Source of the DNA: a virus
IMG/VR virus record: IMGVR_UViG_3300031227_000508
Coordinates: 1 to 21,494 of that record
Length of the DNA: 21,494 nucleotides
Direction: 5' to 3' (one strand)
Shown here piece by piece: positions 12,285-19,221 of the stretch; position 1 is the stretch's first letter; the number at the start of each line of letters is the position of its first letter. A model generated the notes under the pieces. That model ran no database searches. It was not told the origin of the DNA and saw nothing but the letters and a program-made list of their open reading frames with translations. Both the position numbers and the translations under genes were made by a program.

Positions 12285-13164
12285 TGAAACAAAACTCTTG
12301 CCCAGCAGCGATACATTCGTAGTAGATGGAATCGAAATAGACCCAACCCGCGACGGGTTTACATTCGTAGAATCTTACGGCTTGTATTTCTGGATGCCCC
12401 TTCTGGGAGTCAGGACATACGCCACATGGCTACTTCTCAAGTCGTTCTGTTGGGGATCTCGCACAAAATCATGGCCATCCATCAGCCGGCTAAGTCGCAT
12501 CCTATCCAACGGCCCCAACGCCAGAAACACCATTGCCGGCAGAGCCGGCCACCCAGGCACACTTGACCACTTGATAGAGGAGAGGATCATCTACACCACC
12601 ACTGAAGGTGACGGCCCAACCACCAAGCACACCTACCACGTGCTCCGGGTTCTACCGCTCCTAACACCAGAGCAACTAGCAAAGCTCACGCCAGCCCTGC
12701 AGCGAGATCATCGCTTGTTCCTCCAGCATTACCGGATTTCGCACCAACACTACCTGGAGGCAGTCTATGGAATCGACGACGACCCTGGTGCACCCAGCAC
12801 CACCCCCTGGTGCGCCCAGCAGCAGGGGGTGGGTACAGACGCAGCACGGGGTGCTGCGCCCAGCAGCACGAATCAACACAAAGAATCATCACAAAAAGCA
12901 GAAACAAAGAATCTTCCTGACTGGCCACAAATTTTAGTCGCGCTCGAGTTGAAGTTCCCAAAAGCCACTTACGACATGTGGCTCAAACACACGCGAGCCC
13001 TGGCATTGGATCAGAGCGGATTGCTCACTGTCAGTGTCACCAACCGATATGCAGCAGAGTGGCTACATCATCGGCTAAATCATATCATCCTAGACACCAT
13101 TCAAAAACATGCGCCACATGTGACCGCGATCCGATACATCGAAGAGCAACAGGAGCTATTCTGA
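12274..13164 (+). CDS. Replication initiator-like protein with winged helix and DnaA domain-I-like C-terminus
   Basis: 296 aa from GTG 12274 (AGGAGGCACAGC leader). Residues about 35-130 (YGLYFWMPLLGVRTYATWLLLKSF, then SWPSISRLSRILSNGPNARNT) look like a winged-helix domain used by phage and plasmid initiators. After a Gln/Ser/Ala-rich linker (170-212), residues about 217-290 (WPQILVALELKFPKATYDMWLKHTRALAL, then LLTVSVTNRYAAEWLHHRLNHII) match the N-terminal domain of DnaA, which recruits the helicase and binds partners. No AAA+ ATPase is present. It probably binds the phage origin and loads the host helicase. Its stop is at the 3' end of the antisense sRNA terminator. Confidence 0.72.
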   Translation: MTDSETKLLPSSDTFVVDGIEIDPTRDGFTFVESYGLYFWMPLLGVRTYATWLLLKSFCWGSRTKSWPSISRLSRILSNGPNARNTIAGRAGHPGTLDHLIEERIIYTTTEGDGPTTKHTYHVLRVLPLLTPEQLAKLTPALQRDHRLFLQHYRISHQHYLEAVYGIDDDPGAPSTTPWCAQQQGVGTDAARGAAPSSTNQHKESSQKAETKNLPDWPQILVALELKFPKATYDMWLKHTRALALDQSGLLTVSVTNRYAAEWLHHRLNHIILDTIQKHAPHVTAIRYIEEQQELF

Positions 13165-13207
13165 AAAAGAGCGAGGCCCCCGAGCTGAGCGCCCAGGAAG
13201 CCCCGCT
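13163..13207 (-). terminator. Intrinsic terminator of the predicted sRNA
   Basis: AGCGGGGCTTCC pairs with GGGGGCCTCGCT, with an inner GGGC/GCUC pairing in the loop, then CTTTTTC on the minus strand. On the plus strand no T run follows, so it is directional. It begins right at the stop codon of the initiator gene. Confidence 0.8.
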
Positions 13208-13235
13208 TAATCCGTGTAGACCCGCCAAAGTCTAC
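13164..13235 (-). ncRNA. Predicted antisense sRNA targeting three early translation starts
   Basis: A promoter (13242-13270) points leftward. The RNA would begin at about 13235 with a perfect hairpin, GUAGAC (13235-13230), loop UUUGGCGG, GUCUAC (13221-13216). A 12-bp terminator stem (13207-13196 with 13181-13170, three G-U pairs) and UUUUU (13168-13164) end it after about 72 nt. The loop and upper stem, UUUGGCGGGUCU, are the exact complement of AGACCCGCCAAA overlapping the ribosome sites and AUGs at 7779 and 8335, and match 11 of 12 at 8860. Pairing would block ribosome loading. The gene is antisense only to a gap, so it acts in trans. Homologues are not known to me. Confidence 0.7.
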
Positions 13236-13241
13236 GCGACC

Positions 13242-13270
13242 ATTATACCAAAGTATACTCACAATGTCAA
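13242..13270 (-). promoter_or_regulatory. Consensus sigma70 promoter of the predicted sRNA
   Basis: Minus strand TTGACA (13270-13265), 17-bp spacer, TATAAT (13247-13242): both boxes are perfect. TATACCAAAGTATACT on the plus strand (13245-13260) matches the operator region of the promoter at 10552 at 15 of 16 bases, suggesting common repression. Confidence 0.85.
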
Positions 13271-13394
13271 TCTCGCACTTAGAGACGTTCTAACGCACAA
13301 ATCGAGCACTTAGGTATTACCATATATCTTTGTGGCTACAAAACACACTAGCACGCACGTTCTATCACGCTAGAGCACAATCCTGGAGCCCGCC

Positions 13395-14063
13395 ATGCGG
13401 TACACTCGACGCCAGCCTACTTTCTCTGAGAATCTCGTGCCAGATCCGGTCAAAACCCCAATCGTTTTGCCATATATCCAGACGCTACTCGGATCTATCG
13501 TTTTCTCTGTCGCATCCGGCGCGATCCTCGCCGCTCTGGAAGTTATCCCACTTACCAGCTACGCCCCAGCAGCCGTCGTCATCACTTTCACACCAATAAG
13601 CCTCCTGGCAATGAGAAACGTTGTCAGCGCCTTCGTAGTCACGCATATCGAAACCAAGCTAATCCGCATGCGCGCCGAATACGCCCAGCAAACCATTGCC
13701 TACCGTGACACTACCCTCGACGAGATCATCCCTCGCGATCCTACAACGCCGGCAATGGCCATCGATGACCGTACAATCATCAACAACCGCACTGGACCAC
13801 GGTCCGACGAACAAATCTATCGCCAGGATTTACGTGAGTTCGCCCTCGATATTTGGCGCAAGGGAGGAGTAACCTCGAGAGATCAATTCCTGCAGCCTGG
13901 AAATCACTACCGATTTGCATCAGGCACCATCATGACACGCGCACTATATGAGCGGATGAAAGACGACCTGGTCAAATCCAACCACGCAGCAACACGACCA
14001 GACGGAGGCTGGATCCTAGTGAGCACACCGGCAACCATCCGCCAGTCGATCAAGACCCTATGA
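13395..14063 (+). CDS. Membrane protein with cytoplasmic C-terminal domain
   Basis: 222 aa. Two membrane segments close together (IVLPYIQTLLGSIVFSVASGAILAAL about 23-48 and SYAPAAVVITFTPISLLAM about 55-73), then a long soluble part. The C-terminal 100 residues (EQIYRQDLREFALDIWRKGGVTSRDQFLQ, then GTIMTRALYERMKDDLVKSN) have a winged-helix feel. The ATG follows GGAG by six bases (GGAGCCCGCCATG), weakly like the sRNA target. No family is recognised. A membrane-anchored DNA-binding protein for replication or regulation is one possibility. Its stop overlaps a small ORF (ATGA). Confidence 0.65.
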   Translation: MRYTRRQPTFSENLVPDPVKTPIVLPYIQTLLGSIVFSVASGAILAALEVIPLTSYAPAAVVITFTPISLLAMRNVVSAFVVTHIETKLIRMRAEYAQQTIAYRDTTLDEIIPRDPTTPAMAIDDRTIINNRTGPRSDEQIYRQDLREFALDIWRKGGVTSRDQFLQPGNHYRFASGTIMTRALYERMKDDLVKSNHAATRPDGGWILVSTPATIRQSIKTL

Positions 14064-14168
14064 TAACAAACCTAAAAGCAAAAGCGGATGATAAAAACAA
14101 GAGCAAAAGCGAGATGATAACAAACCAAGACCGAAGTACAAAACCTTATGATAAAAACAAAACCACCG
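14057..14168. repeat. Iteron-like repeat, cluster 3 (degenerate, about four units)
   Basis: TATGATAAC at 14059, CGGATGATAAAAACAAGAG at 14085, GAGATGATAACAAAC at 14111 and TTATGATAAAAACAA at 14146 share the ATGATAA-N-AACAA core of clusters 1 and 2. Spacing is irregular (about 25-36 bp). The second unit is the closest to the 25-bp consensus. Confidence 0.6.
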
Positions 14169-14182
14169 AAACCAGAAACTAG
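14060..14182 (+). CDS. Possible 40-aa hydrophilic peptide within the repeats (doubtful)
   Basis: An ATG overlapping the previous stop (ATGA) opens a frame for a 40-aa Lys/Asp/Asn-rich product (starting MITNLKAKADDKNKSKSEM) ending at TAG 14180-14182. The overlap would permit coupled translation. However, the sequence is made of the iteron-like repeats, whose 25-bp unit elsewhere cannot keep a frame, so coding may be accidental. Confidence 0.25.
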   Translation: MITNLKAKADDKNKSKSEMITNQDRSTKPYDKNKTTETRN

Positions 14183-14265
14183 GCAGGCAGGCATCGGCAG
14201 GCAGGCACAAGCAGGGACGAGGACGCAAAATCAGAGACAGACGCACCCTAGGGAAGGGAGGACCC

Positions 14266-14436
14266 TTGAAAAACAGACGCTGGCATGGCTACGAGCCAAC
14301 CAATTGCAGCGAATGTGGCAACCCCATCGAGCAACCAGAAACCGGTCGTACACGCGAGTACTGTTCCAACAAATGCAAACAGCGAGCTTACCGCAGACGC
14401 CACAGACTAATGCGGTCATACGTTACGAAACGTTGA
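14266..14436 (+). CDS. Small zinc-finger protein
   Basis: 56 aa from TTG 14266, five bases after AAGGGAGG. NCSECGNPI and REYCSNKCKQRAYRRRHR give C-x2-C and C-x3-C with a basic helix. This is a common architecture of small phage/plasmid zinc fingers ('YCS..C....R.RR'), and such proteins probably bind nucleic acid. A 10-bp inverted repeat covers its stop codon. The TTG start is set by the ribosome site; no ATG would keep the first Cys pair. Confidence 0.72.
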   Translation: MKNRRWHGYEPTNCSECGNPIEQPETGRTREYCSNKCKQRAYRRRHRLMRSYVTKR

Positions 14437-14457
14437 TGGCCATAAGAGTTTCGTAAC
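14422..14457 (+). promoter_or_regulatory. 10-bp inverted repeat over a stop codon
   Basis: GTTACGAAAC and GTTTCGTAAC are separated by 16 bases. The TGA of the zinc-finger gene is in the loop, and the next ribosome site follows ten bases later. It might act as an mRNA hairpin between co-transcribed genes or as a DNA operator. Confidence 0.5.
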
Positions 14458-14475
14458 ACACAGAGGAGGCACAGC

Positions 14476-14766
14476 ATGCTCATATTCGGAAGCCAAAAAG
14501 CGAACGAAATCAGAAAACAAGACAAACAGATAGAGACAGAAATAACAGAAGCCAGAATCGCAGGAATCGACAAGGATCTTCCCGTGAAATGCTGGCACGT
14601 CTCCGTGGAAGTTATGCGAGATGACTTTCACCTAATCGACGCCAGAACAGAAGACGAGGCAATAGCACTATGCGAGAAGAAATACGACGGAGACCCATAC
14701 GAGGCGCACGAAATCAAGGAAAATCGTCACTCCAGGAAGGAGGCACAGCATGACAAACAAACGTAA
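14476..14766 (+). CDS. Small early-region protein of unknown function
   Basis: 96 aa, charged. The N-terminal 30 residues are helical (QKANEIRKQDKQIETEITEARI). The middle part (VKCWHVSVEVMRDDFHLIDARTEDEAIALCEKKY) looks like a small alpha/beta domain. The ATG follows AGAGGAGGCACAGC, the same leader as the initiator gene and the next gene. The stop is 14 bases inside the next gene, so they are probably coupled. No family is recognised. Confidence 0.62.
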   Translation: MLIFGSQKANEIRKQDKQIETEITEARIAGIDKDLPVKCWHVSVEVMRDDFHLIDARTEDEAIALCEKKYDGDPYEAHEIKENRHSRKEAQHDKQT

Positions 14767-14860
14767 AGCCGCACGTGAGATCGAGGAAGCCTTGAAACAG
14801 AAAACAGGAAAGCAACCACCACCCCGAGTGGGTAAGTGGATCAGGAAAACACCCAAATGA
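14750..14860 (+). CDS. Very small basic protein
   Basis: 36 aa, Lys/Arg-rich, starting MTNKRKAAREIEEALKQKTG and ending in RKTPK. The ATG follows AAGGAGGCACAGC, an excellent ribosome site shared with two other genes. It ends at 14860, three bases before the stop of the convergent tail gene. Function unknown; the conserved leader is the main evidence that it is real. Confidence 0.55.
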   Translation: MTNKRKAAREIEEALKQKTGKQPPPRVGKWIRKTPK

Positions 14861-14862
14861 GC

Positions 14863-16923
14863 CTACGTTCCCTCTATCCGCAGCAGCGAGCTATACCGCC
14901 GCTTCACACTATTCCAGACCTCATACACCCCTGCCACCCGACGCTTCTCCGTCGAGTAACCTGTCCGCGCGTCTGTCACCGAGATGATGTCCCACAACTC
15001 GACTCCCGGATTCAAATGCACCTCCAGATAACCATCGTAAGCCCTTGCAACAGCATCATCCCAAAGACCCGTGGCCATCGCTCTACACTCAGTAGACGTA
15101 TCCAGATGCAGATCCACCGCAATGTCAATCAGCCTACGCCCCAGGTCCTGCCCATCAGAAAGGTGAGCCACCTGGTAACCCGTCCCATCTCCCATCACTC
15201 GTACCACGTTCGGAGTGATCACCGCTACAGCATACTCTCCCTTGATGATCTCCGAATTCGTACCATAGGTATACGTGGAAGTCGCCGATTGATTCGCCGG
15301 TATGATACATTGCAGCTTACCATCCTGATCCCACCAGCCGCGACCTCCAACCTTGCCAAACAACGAATTCACCGCGTGGATCGCCGTACCACCCCAACCC
15401 AACACAGGGACCTCCCGCTCCGTCTCTTTGGCTTCATGGTACATCAATCCCATCCAGCCCAGGGGGTTCAAGGCGAATTCGTCAATCACCGTGGCCCACT
15501 CAGTGGAGGCACCGAAGGCACACTCCAACCCACTGGACCTGGAGACGATCTCCGTTATCAGCCATTCGACCGTCTTACCGCTCCAGTGATAGCTCTGATC
15601 CGCTTCCCAGCGACCCATCAAACCCCATCCATCCACAGCTATCAGACGAAGGGACGGCCTACCGATCCCCACCCTGTGGGAGACCTTCACCAGGTAGAAG
15701 GGTTGGCTCGCAACATATTCATAACCCGCCGAGGTGCGATACCCACGCTCGATCACCACCTCGGAGAGAAGCTTCATCGCCTCGCCATCCTTGCCCGAGC
15801 TCCCAAAGTCATCGTATTTGTGACCCGGGTTGTGAACGTCAACATAGAGATAGCCATAACCATCCCCAATATCCTTCTGGTAGAACAGTACCTCAGTCGT
15901 GGTCATCTTCCGGCCATCGTCACTGGCATCATACTCAGGAGCTCCCACAACGTCTATGTCCATGGCCGCGTAGAGCTTCTCAGTGCTGGAATAGTAGACC
16001 ACGTTCGCCCGGGCCAACTCTTCCCAGGTCAGGTTCAGGCCACAGGCACAGCCCCAGTGTACCCAATCGCTCGACCGCATCACTACCACCATCGAATAAG
16101 CCGGAGTCCCCGCGTAGGTATCCAGGTAACAGAGATGATATACACCATCAATCAGCACAAGGGAAGGCCATCGAGGACGAAAGTCTGCTACAGGCAGACC
16201 TGGAGGAACTACGCCAGCCAGCGACGCAGACCACGTACCTCCCTCAGTCCATGTACCAGTTCGCAACCGACGATCATCAGTCCACTTGCCACACACCACC
16301 ACGTTATACTTCGACGAGGCCCCCGTGTACTCTATGGCCAGCCCGCTATCTTCAGCCAAGGTTCCACTCGCCGACCACGTAGACTCTCCGCTCCACGCCC
16401 CTCCAACATAGTCTTTAGACCTACCGCGCACCGCACTATCTCGCACGTAAAGCAAACTGCTCCTGGCAGCAGCCAGGGAACCGATCACCGTCGCAGTGGA
16501 GAGAACATCAGCCGGAGATCCCCACGAGGAGCCAGAATCAGAGCTAGACACACACCGCAGATAATACGTACCTGCATCCAGCTTCACGTAGAACACTCGT
16601 ACAGAATCATATCCGGCCCGATAGCTGATCGCCACGTCAGAAACCGACCTGGCATCGCTGGCTATCTCGGTCCAGGACGACTGCCACGAACTCCCCGTAT
16701 CAGGCGAGGACACCGTCTGCACCTGGACCTTGCCTGCTCCCGTGATCCGCGCCCGCAACAAAGACCCATCACCAATCACCCTGGCCGCCGTCTGCAAGGC
16801 GCTTCCCTCAGTTTCAAGAACCGAGGCCCACCGCCATTCCTTGTCCATCACCACAGCCCGCACACATGGCCTGCCCTGTCTGGATTGCATCGCATCAGTA
16901 ACCGTGGAGGTTAAACTTATCAT
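14863..16923 (-). CDS. Large tail/receptor-binding protein with BNR-like beta-propeller
   Basis: About 686 aa from ATG 16921-16923 (AGGTGAT just upstream). Two other in-frame starts lie within nine bases. Residues about 40-300 have repeated Ser/Gly/Trp-rich blades such as SPDTGSSWQSSWTEI, SSDSGSSWGSPADV and WTEGGTWSASLAG. These are Asp-box-like (S.D.G..W) motifs of sialidase-type propellers that bind sugars. The C-terminal part (about 400-686, with ELWDIISVTDARTGYSTEKRRVAGVYEVWNSVKRRYSSLLRIEG) resembles baseplate or tail-hub beta domains. It probably recognises the host surface. The structural operon appears to end before it, so it should have its own promoter. Confidence 0.65.
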   Translation of the reverse strand: MISLTSTVTDAMQSRQGRPCVRAVVMDKEWRWASVLETEGSALQTAARVIGDGSLLRARITGAGKVQVQTVSSPDTGSSWQSSWTEIASDARSVSDVAISYRAGYDSVRVFYVKLDAGTYYLRCVSSSDSGSSWGSPADVLSTATVIGSLAAARSSLLYVRDSAVRGRSKDYVGGAWSGESTWSASGTLAEDSGLAIEYTGASSKYNVVVCGKWTDDRRLRTGTWTEGGTWSASLAGVVPPGLPVADFRPRWPSLVLIDGVYHLCYLDTYAGTPAYSMVVVMRSSDWVHWGCACGLNLTWEELARANVVYYSSTEKLYAAMDIDVVGAPEYDASDDGRKMTTTEVLFYQKDIGDGYGYLYVDVHNPGHKYDDFGSSGKDGEAMKLLSEVVIERGYRTSAGYEYVASQPFYLVKVSHRVGIGRPSLRLIAVDGWGLMGRWEADQSYHWSGKTVEWLITEIVSRSSGLECAFGASTEWATVIDEFALNPLGWMGLMYHEAKETEREVPVLGWGGTAIHAVNSLFGKVGGRGWWDQDGKLQCIIPANQSATSTYTYGTNSEIIKGEYAVAVITPNVVRVMGDGTGYQVAHLSDGQDLGRRLIDIAVDLHLDTSTECRAMATGLWDDAVARAYDGYLEVHLNPGVELWDIISVTDARTGYSTEKRRVAGVYEVWNSVKRRYSSLLRIEGT

Positions 16924-17341
16924 GACCATCACCTATGCCCAAACAAATCTACCAACCAACACCACCATTGTTCCCGAGAATTCACCACCAAGACGAACAC
17001 ATCAAAAAAGCGCGTACGTTGGCCTAACCACTATCATCTGCGACGCCTATGACTGCAAGTGGAATTACGTCGGTGCCTGCAGCAAACGAAAAGTAGTCAT
17101 GCACGGGACCGGACCTACTTGCTCCAGCTACGTCGAGGATAAATATGTAACCATCACTGACCCCTTCCCCAAAAACTTTCCTGCCTCTAGCACTGACTAC
17201 GAAACTGAGGAAGATGCTCAAACTCGACTAAAGATTCAAGCCCTTCACGATAGACACATGGACGTTGCTCATGAACCCGATATCGACCCTTTCGATCTCG
17301 ACATGAGCCAGCAGATGTATGAAACCCACTGCAAGGGATAA
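16922..17341 (+). CDS. Cysteine-rich protein (DUF1540-like), opposite to the late genes
   Basis: About 139 aa from ATG 16922, with GGAGG 11 bases upstream. The start shares CATG with the minus-strand tail gene start, so the two genes diverge with no gap. IICDAYDCKWNYVGACSKRKVVMHGTGPTCSSYVED has four cysteines spaced as in DUF1540 (C-x4-C-x7-C-x12-C), a small metal-binding fold. The C-terminal part is acidic. It ends at a hairpin. It is a lone plus-strand gene between late genes and so may be a 'moron' expressed in the lysogen. Its true start may be downstream. Confidence 0.55.
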   Translation: MTITYAQTNLPTNTTIVPENSPPRRTHQKSAYVGLTTIICDAYDCKWNYVGACSKRKVVMHGTGPTCSSYVEDKYVTITDPFPKNFPASSTDYETEEDAQTRLKIQALHDRHMDVAHEPDIDPFDLDMSQQMYETHCKG

Positions 17342-17348
17342 AACCGAA

Positions 17349-17374
17349 GGGGAGAGTGCTCAAACACTCTCCCC
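17349..17374. terminator. Hairpin terminator between convergent genes
   Basis: GGGGAGAGTG and CACTCTCCCC (10 bp, 6-base loop). On the minus strand TTCGGTTTT follows, so it probably ends the late operon. On the plus strand it lies eight bases after the stop of the cysteine-rich gene. Confidence 0.7.
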
Positions 17375-17379
17375 ATCTA

Positions 17380-17616
17380 TCACCCATACACTGCCACCAC
17401 CACCGACTGAGCTGGATTATGCTCATCGAACATCACAACCAACACTTTCGCACCATCCGACATGTCACCGTCAGCAATCCCCTTCGCTACCGGTATACCA
17501 GCAATGCTACTCGTCAGCGACCCCACCATCTCCACTGTGGCCACCTTCGGAGGACCAGCTGCATATACCCGTACAATCCCACGACGAAGCTCAGCCCCAG
17601 CTAACCCGCGCATCAT
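17380..17616 (-). CDS. Small late protein, probable virion component
   Basis: 78 aa from ATG 17614-17616, after GGTGG. It overlaps the connector gene's end by 26 bases. The sequence (RRGIVRVYAAGPPKVATVEMVGSLTSSIAGIPVAKGIADGDMSDGAKVLVVMFDEHNPAQSVVVAVYG) is beta-rich with the look of a small structural protein. It is the last gene before the terminator hairpin. No family is recognised. Confidence 0.6.
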   Translation of the reverse strand: MMRGLAGAELRRGIVRVYAAGPPKVATVEMVGSLTSSIAGIPVAKGIADGDMSDGAKVLVVMFDEHNPAQSVVVAVYG

Positions 17617-18214
17617 CCACCATCCGTTCACTACTCGTGATCTGATCCAAGCCGTCGTAGAAATCCTTCATAAACGTGCGGCCCCAAGATTCCCAATCCC
17701 CCGTCACACTCGAGCTCACATTGATAGTATCTATCACCTCGCGCGCTTGGGACAACACAACTCGACCAGCCGCTCCCATAATCAGCAAAACACAACCCGC
17801 ATCATCGAGAGTCGTCTCCGTAGCAGAATCCAAATCTTTGATGGTATGACCCTTAGTGTAGAAGACCCTAATCACCTCAGTACCATCCGGCTCTGTGGGC
17901 ACGTCAAGGTAGAGAGTATCATCGTCTAACATAAACCACTTCACCCAGTTGGGAGGATGATCCGGATCGCTGGAATCATATGGCCACCAGACCCGAGTCA
18001 CCTGCAACAGGCCCGTCAATGTGGACAACGAATACTCGTATTGACCATCTACATCACTGATAACCCCCTTGCTTCGCTGTCGCACGCGATAAGAATATAT
18101 TGCCAATGCCCACTCTATTGCATCTTGGATCTCCGTAGTGCTGAAATAGGTATTGGAGGAATCCTTGAGCAGACATTCCACCGCATCTATCATCGTACTC
18201 AGAGTGTACGCCAT
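17591..18214 (-). CDS. Head-tail connector (adaptor)-like protein
   Basis: 207 aa. The N-terminal helices (MAYTLSTMIDAVECLLKDSSNTYFSTTEIQDAIEWALAIYS) and the following beta region (YEYSLSTLTGLLQVTRVWWPYD, then TLYLDVPTEPDGTEVIRVFYTKGHTI) match the adaptor proteins that bind under the portal. These often read '...F.d.el...in.A...y..' at this place. A long C-terminal helical part follows. The ATG follows GGGGGAGG by three bases and the stop of the small membrane gene immediately. Position in the late operon fits. Confidence 0.65.
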   Translation of the reverse strand: MAYTLSTMIDAVECLLKDSSNTYFSTTEIQDAIEWALAIYSYRVRQRSKGVISDVDGQYEYSLSTLTGLLQVTRVWWPYDSSDPDHPPNWVKWFMLDDDTLYLDVPTEPDGTEVIRVFYTKGHTIKDLDSATETTLDDAGCVLLIMGAAGRVVLSQAREVIDTINVSSSVTGDWESWGRTFMKDFYDGLDQITSSERMVDDARVSWG

Positions 18215-18355
18215 CTACCTCCCCCTCGACACTAGCATACAGATACCAACACACACAGCCACACATACCATCACTACCACCACCAACAACCCCAGGATCA
18301 GCCCGACTATACCATTGAGCATAGCGACACAAGCACTAAATAGCTCAGCTATCAC
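18215..18355 (-). CDS. Tiny membrane protein, possible holin
   Basis: 46 aa from GTG 18353-18355 (AGGGGG five bases upstream). MIAELFSACVAMLNGIVGL, LILGLLVVVVMVCVAVCVGICMLV and a basic SRGR end give one long, very hydrophobic segment, enough for one or two membrane passes. Its TAG abuts the connector ATG, so the two are co-translated. It could be a holin, antiholin or inhibitor. The Val/Cys-rich, Lys-free sequence is unusual. Confidence 0.5.
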   Translation of the reverse strand: MIAELFSACVAMLNGIVGLILGLLVVVVMVCVAVCVGICMLVSRGR

Positions 18356-18559
18356 CTATACCCCCTACTGTCCTCATCGAGGAGCAGATGGAGATCGAGC
18401 GGCTGCCGCTCCTGGTGAAAGACAGACCTACTACCTGTAGTATGTCAGCTCTCCGCCGGTCGTCTACCCCTGGACATGCCCAAAATCGGCCCTGACTTGT
18501 CCAACATACCCCATGGCGGTACGCAACAAACGAGATCTCTTTTGCAAGGCATCTGCGGA

Positions 18560-18832
18560 CTAAACGTACAGCACACTTGCACTCACACCAGTTCCAGTCA
18601 CCGCCGCATACATCCCCTTGCTGGCCACCACCGGGGCAGGGAAGAGTACACTCGTACTTGTCTCCTTCACAGCCGCCAACTTTACCAGCACAGTACCACT
18701 TCCGGCACTGGCATTGTCGTAGATGATTACCGAGGCAGTGTCCGACCCGGCAGCCAGTACCACTCCGGCCAACATGCCAGGGGAGGCCTTCACAACCCCA
18801 CTAGCTGCTTTGGTGGAGCTCGCAATTGCCAT
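18560..18832 (-). CDS. Small beta-rich virion protein (head/tail fibre or decoration type)
   Basis: 90 aa. ASSTKAASGVVKASPGMLAGVVLAAGSDTASVIIYDNASAGSGTVLVKLAAV is typical of small phage proteins with a jelly-roll-like fold that turn up beside structural genes ('YDNASAGSGTVL' is a frequent motif). It follows the coiled-coil gene by three bases, with AAGGGA upstream. The exact role (decoration or fibre base) is not shown. Confidence 0.65.
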   Translation of the reverse strand: MAIASSTKAASGVVKASPGMLAGVVLAAGSDTASVIIYDNASAGSGTVLVKLAAVKETSTSVLFPAPVVASKGMYAAVTGTGVSASVLYV

Positions 18833-18835
18833 GGC

Positions 18836-19018
18836 TCACTTTCCCTTCTTACTGGAGGCACTCTTCCTCTTGGGAGCACTCTTGCCAACAGGCCCAACCA
18901 GCTTCTCCAGCACTCGGATTCTCTCTTCCGAGGCCTTGATCTCACACCTTATCTCTTCAATCACACCAGCAACCATCTCCCTCAGTTCTCGCATCTCGCT
19001 ATTTCCACCACCAGCCAT
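18836..19018 (-). CDS. Small coiled-coil protein
   Basis: 60 aa from ATG 19016-19018 (GGAGG six bases upstream). Residues about 8-44 form a heptad-like helix (MRELREMVAGVIEEIRCEIKASEERIRVLEKLV). A Lys/Ser/Pro tail (SAPKRKSASSKKGK) follows. Similar small proteins occur near phage fibre or tail genes, perhaps as trimerising or chaperone-like parts. Function unknown. Confidence 0.6.
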   Translation of the reverse strand: MAGGGNSEMRELREMVAGVIEEIRCEIKASEERIRVLEKLVGPVGKSAPKRKSASSKKGK

Positions 19019-19181
19019 CACTATCCTCCAAATCTATGTAATCAATCCATGGGTGACGCATCCAGGAGAGAGAGAGGATGCGCCACCCAATGAGACGAGA
19101 CCGGAGAGCAACCACGAACTCCCATCCCGTAAGAGCCGGCTCACCGTCTATCTCGAATCTTCCCCCCGAACACTCGAGCAC
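18999..19181 (-). CDS. Possible 60-aa Trp-rich protein (doubtful)
   Basis: A frame from GTG 19179-19181 to TAG 18999-19001 fills the gap between two late genes. It overlaps the coiled-coil gene by 20 bases. The product is Trp-rich (GWRILSLSWMRHPWIDYIDLEDSDGWWWK). Its ribosome site is weak. A strong hairpin at 19047-19088 lies within it, so the interval may be a regulatory gap instead. Confidence 0.35.
   Translation of the reverse strand: MLECSGGRFEIDGEPALTGWEFVVALRSRLIGWRILSLSWMRHPWIDYIDLEDSDGWWWK
19047..19088. promoter_or_regulatory. Long imperfect hairpin in the late operon
   Basis: GGGTGACGCATCC and GGATGCGCCACCC pair at 12 of 13 positions around a 12-base GA-rich loop. There is no clear U tract on either side. 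It lies about 130 bases after the stop of the fibre-like gene and may protect or partly terminate the late mRNA. Confidence 0.5.
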
Positions 19182-19221
19182 ACCACATAGGCGTCACGTG
19201 AAAACCAGCCCGACAGAGACT

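Noticed and set aside
13172-13207. Terminator for the plus-strand initiator gene
   Set aside because: The stem is in the right place, but on the plus strand it is followed by TAATCC without a T run, while on the minus strand TTTTT follows. It serves the minus-strand RNA.
14148-14456. 102-codon plus frame over the third repeat cluster and the zinc-finger gene
   Set aside because: It has no ribosome site and overlaps the zinc-finger gene, whose Cys pairs and TTG start with AAGGGAGG are far more convincing.
14836-16914. 692-codon plus-strand frame opposite the tail gene
   Set aside because: A mirror of the propeller/tail gene. Its His/Arg/Pro-rich sequence has no domain features and the minus frame is clearly protein-like.
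18445-18552. 35-codon frame in the 204-base gap between two late genes
   Set aside because: It has no ribosome site and unremarkable sequence (MPCKRDLVCCVPPWGM...). I see nothing else convincing in the gap apart from a weak imperfect hairpin near 18420-18446.
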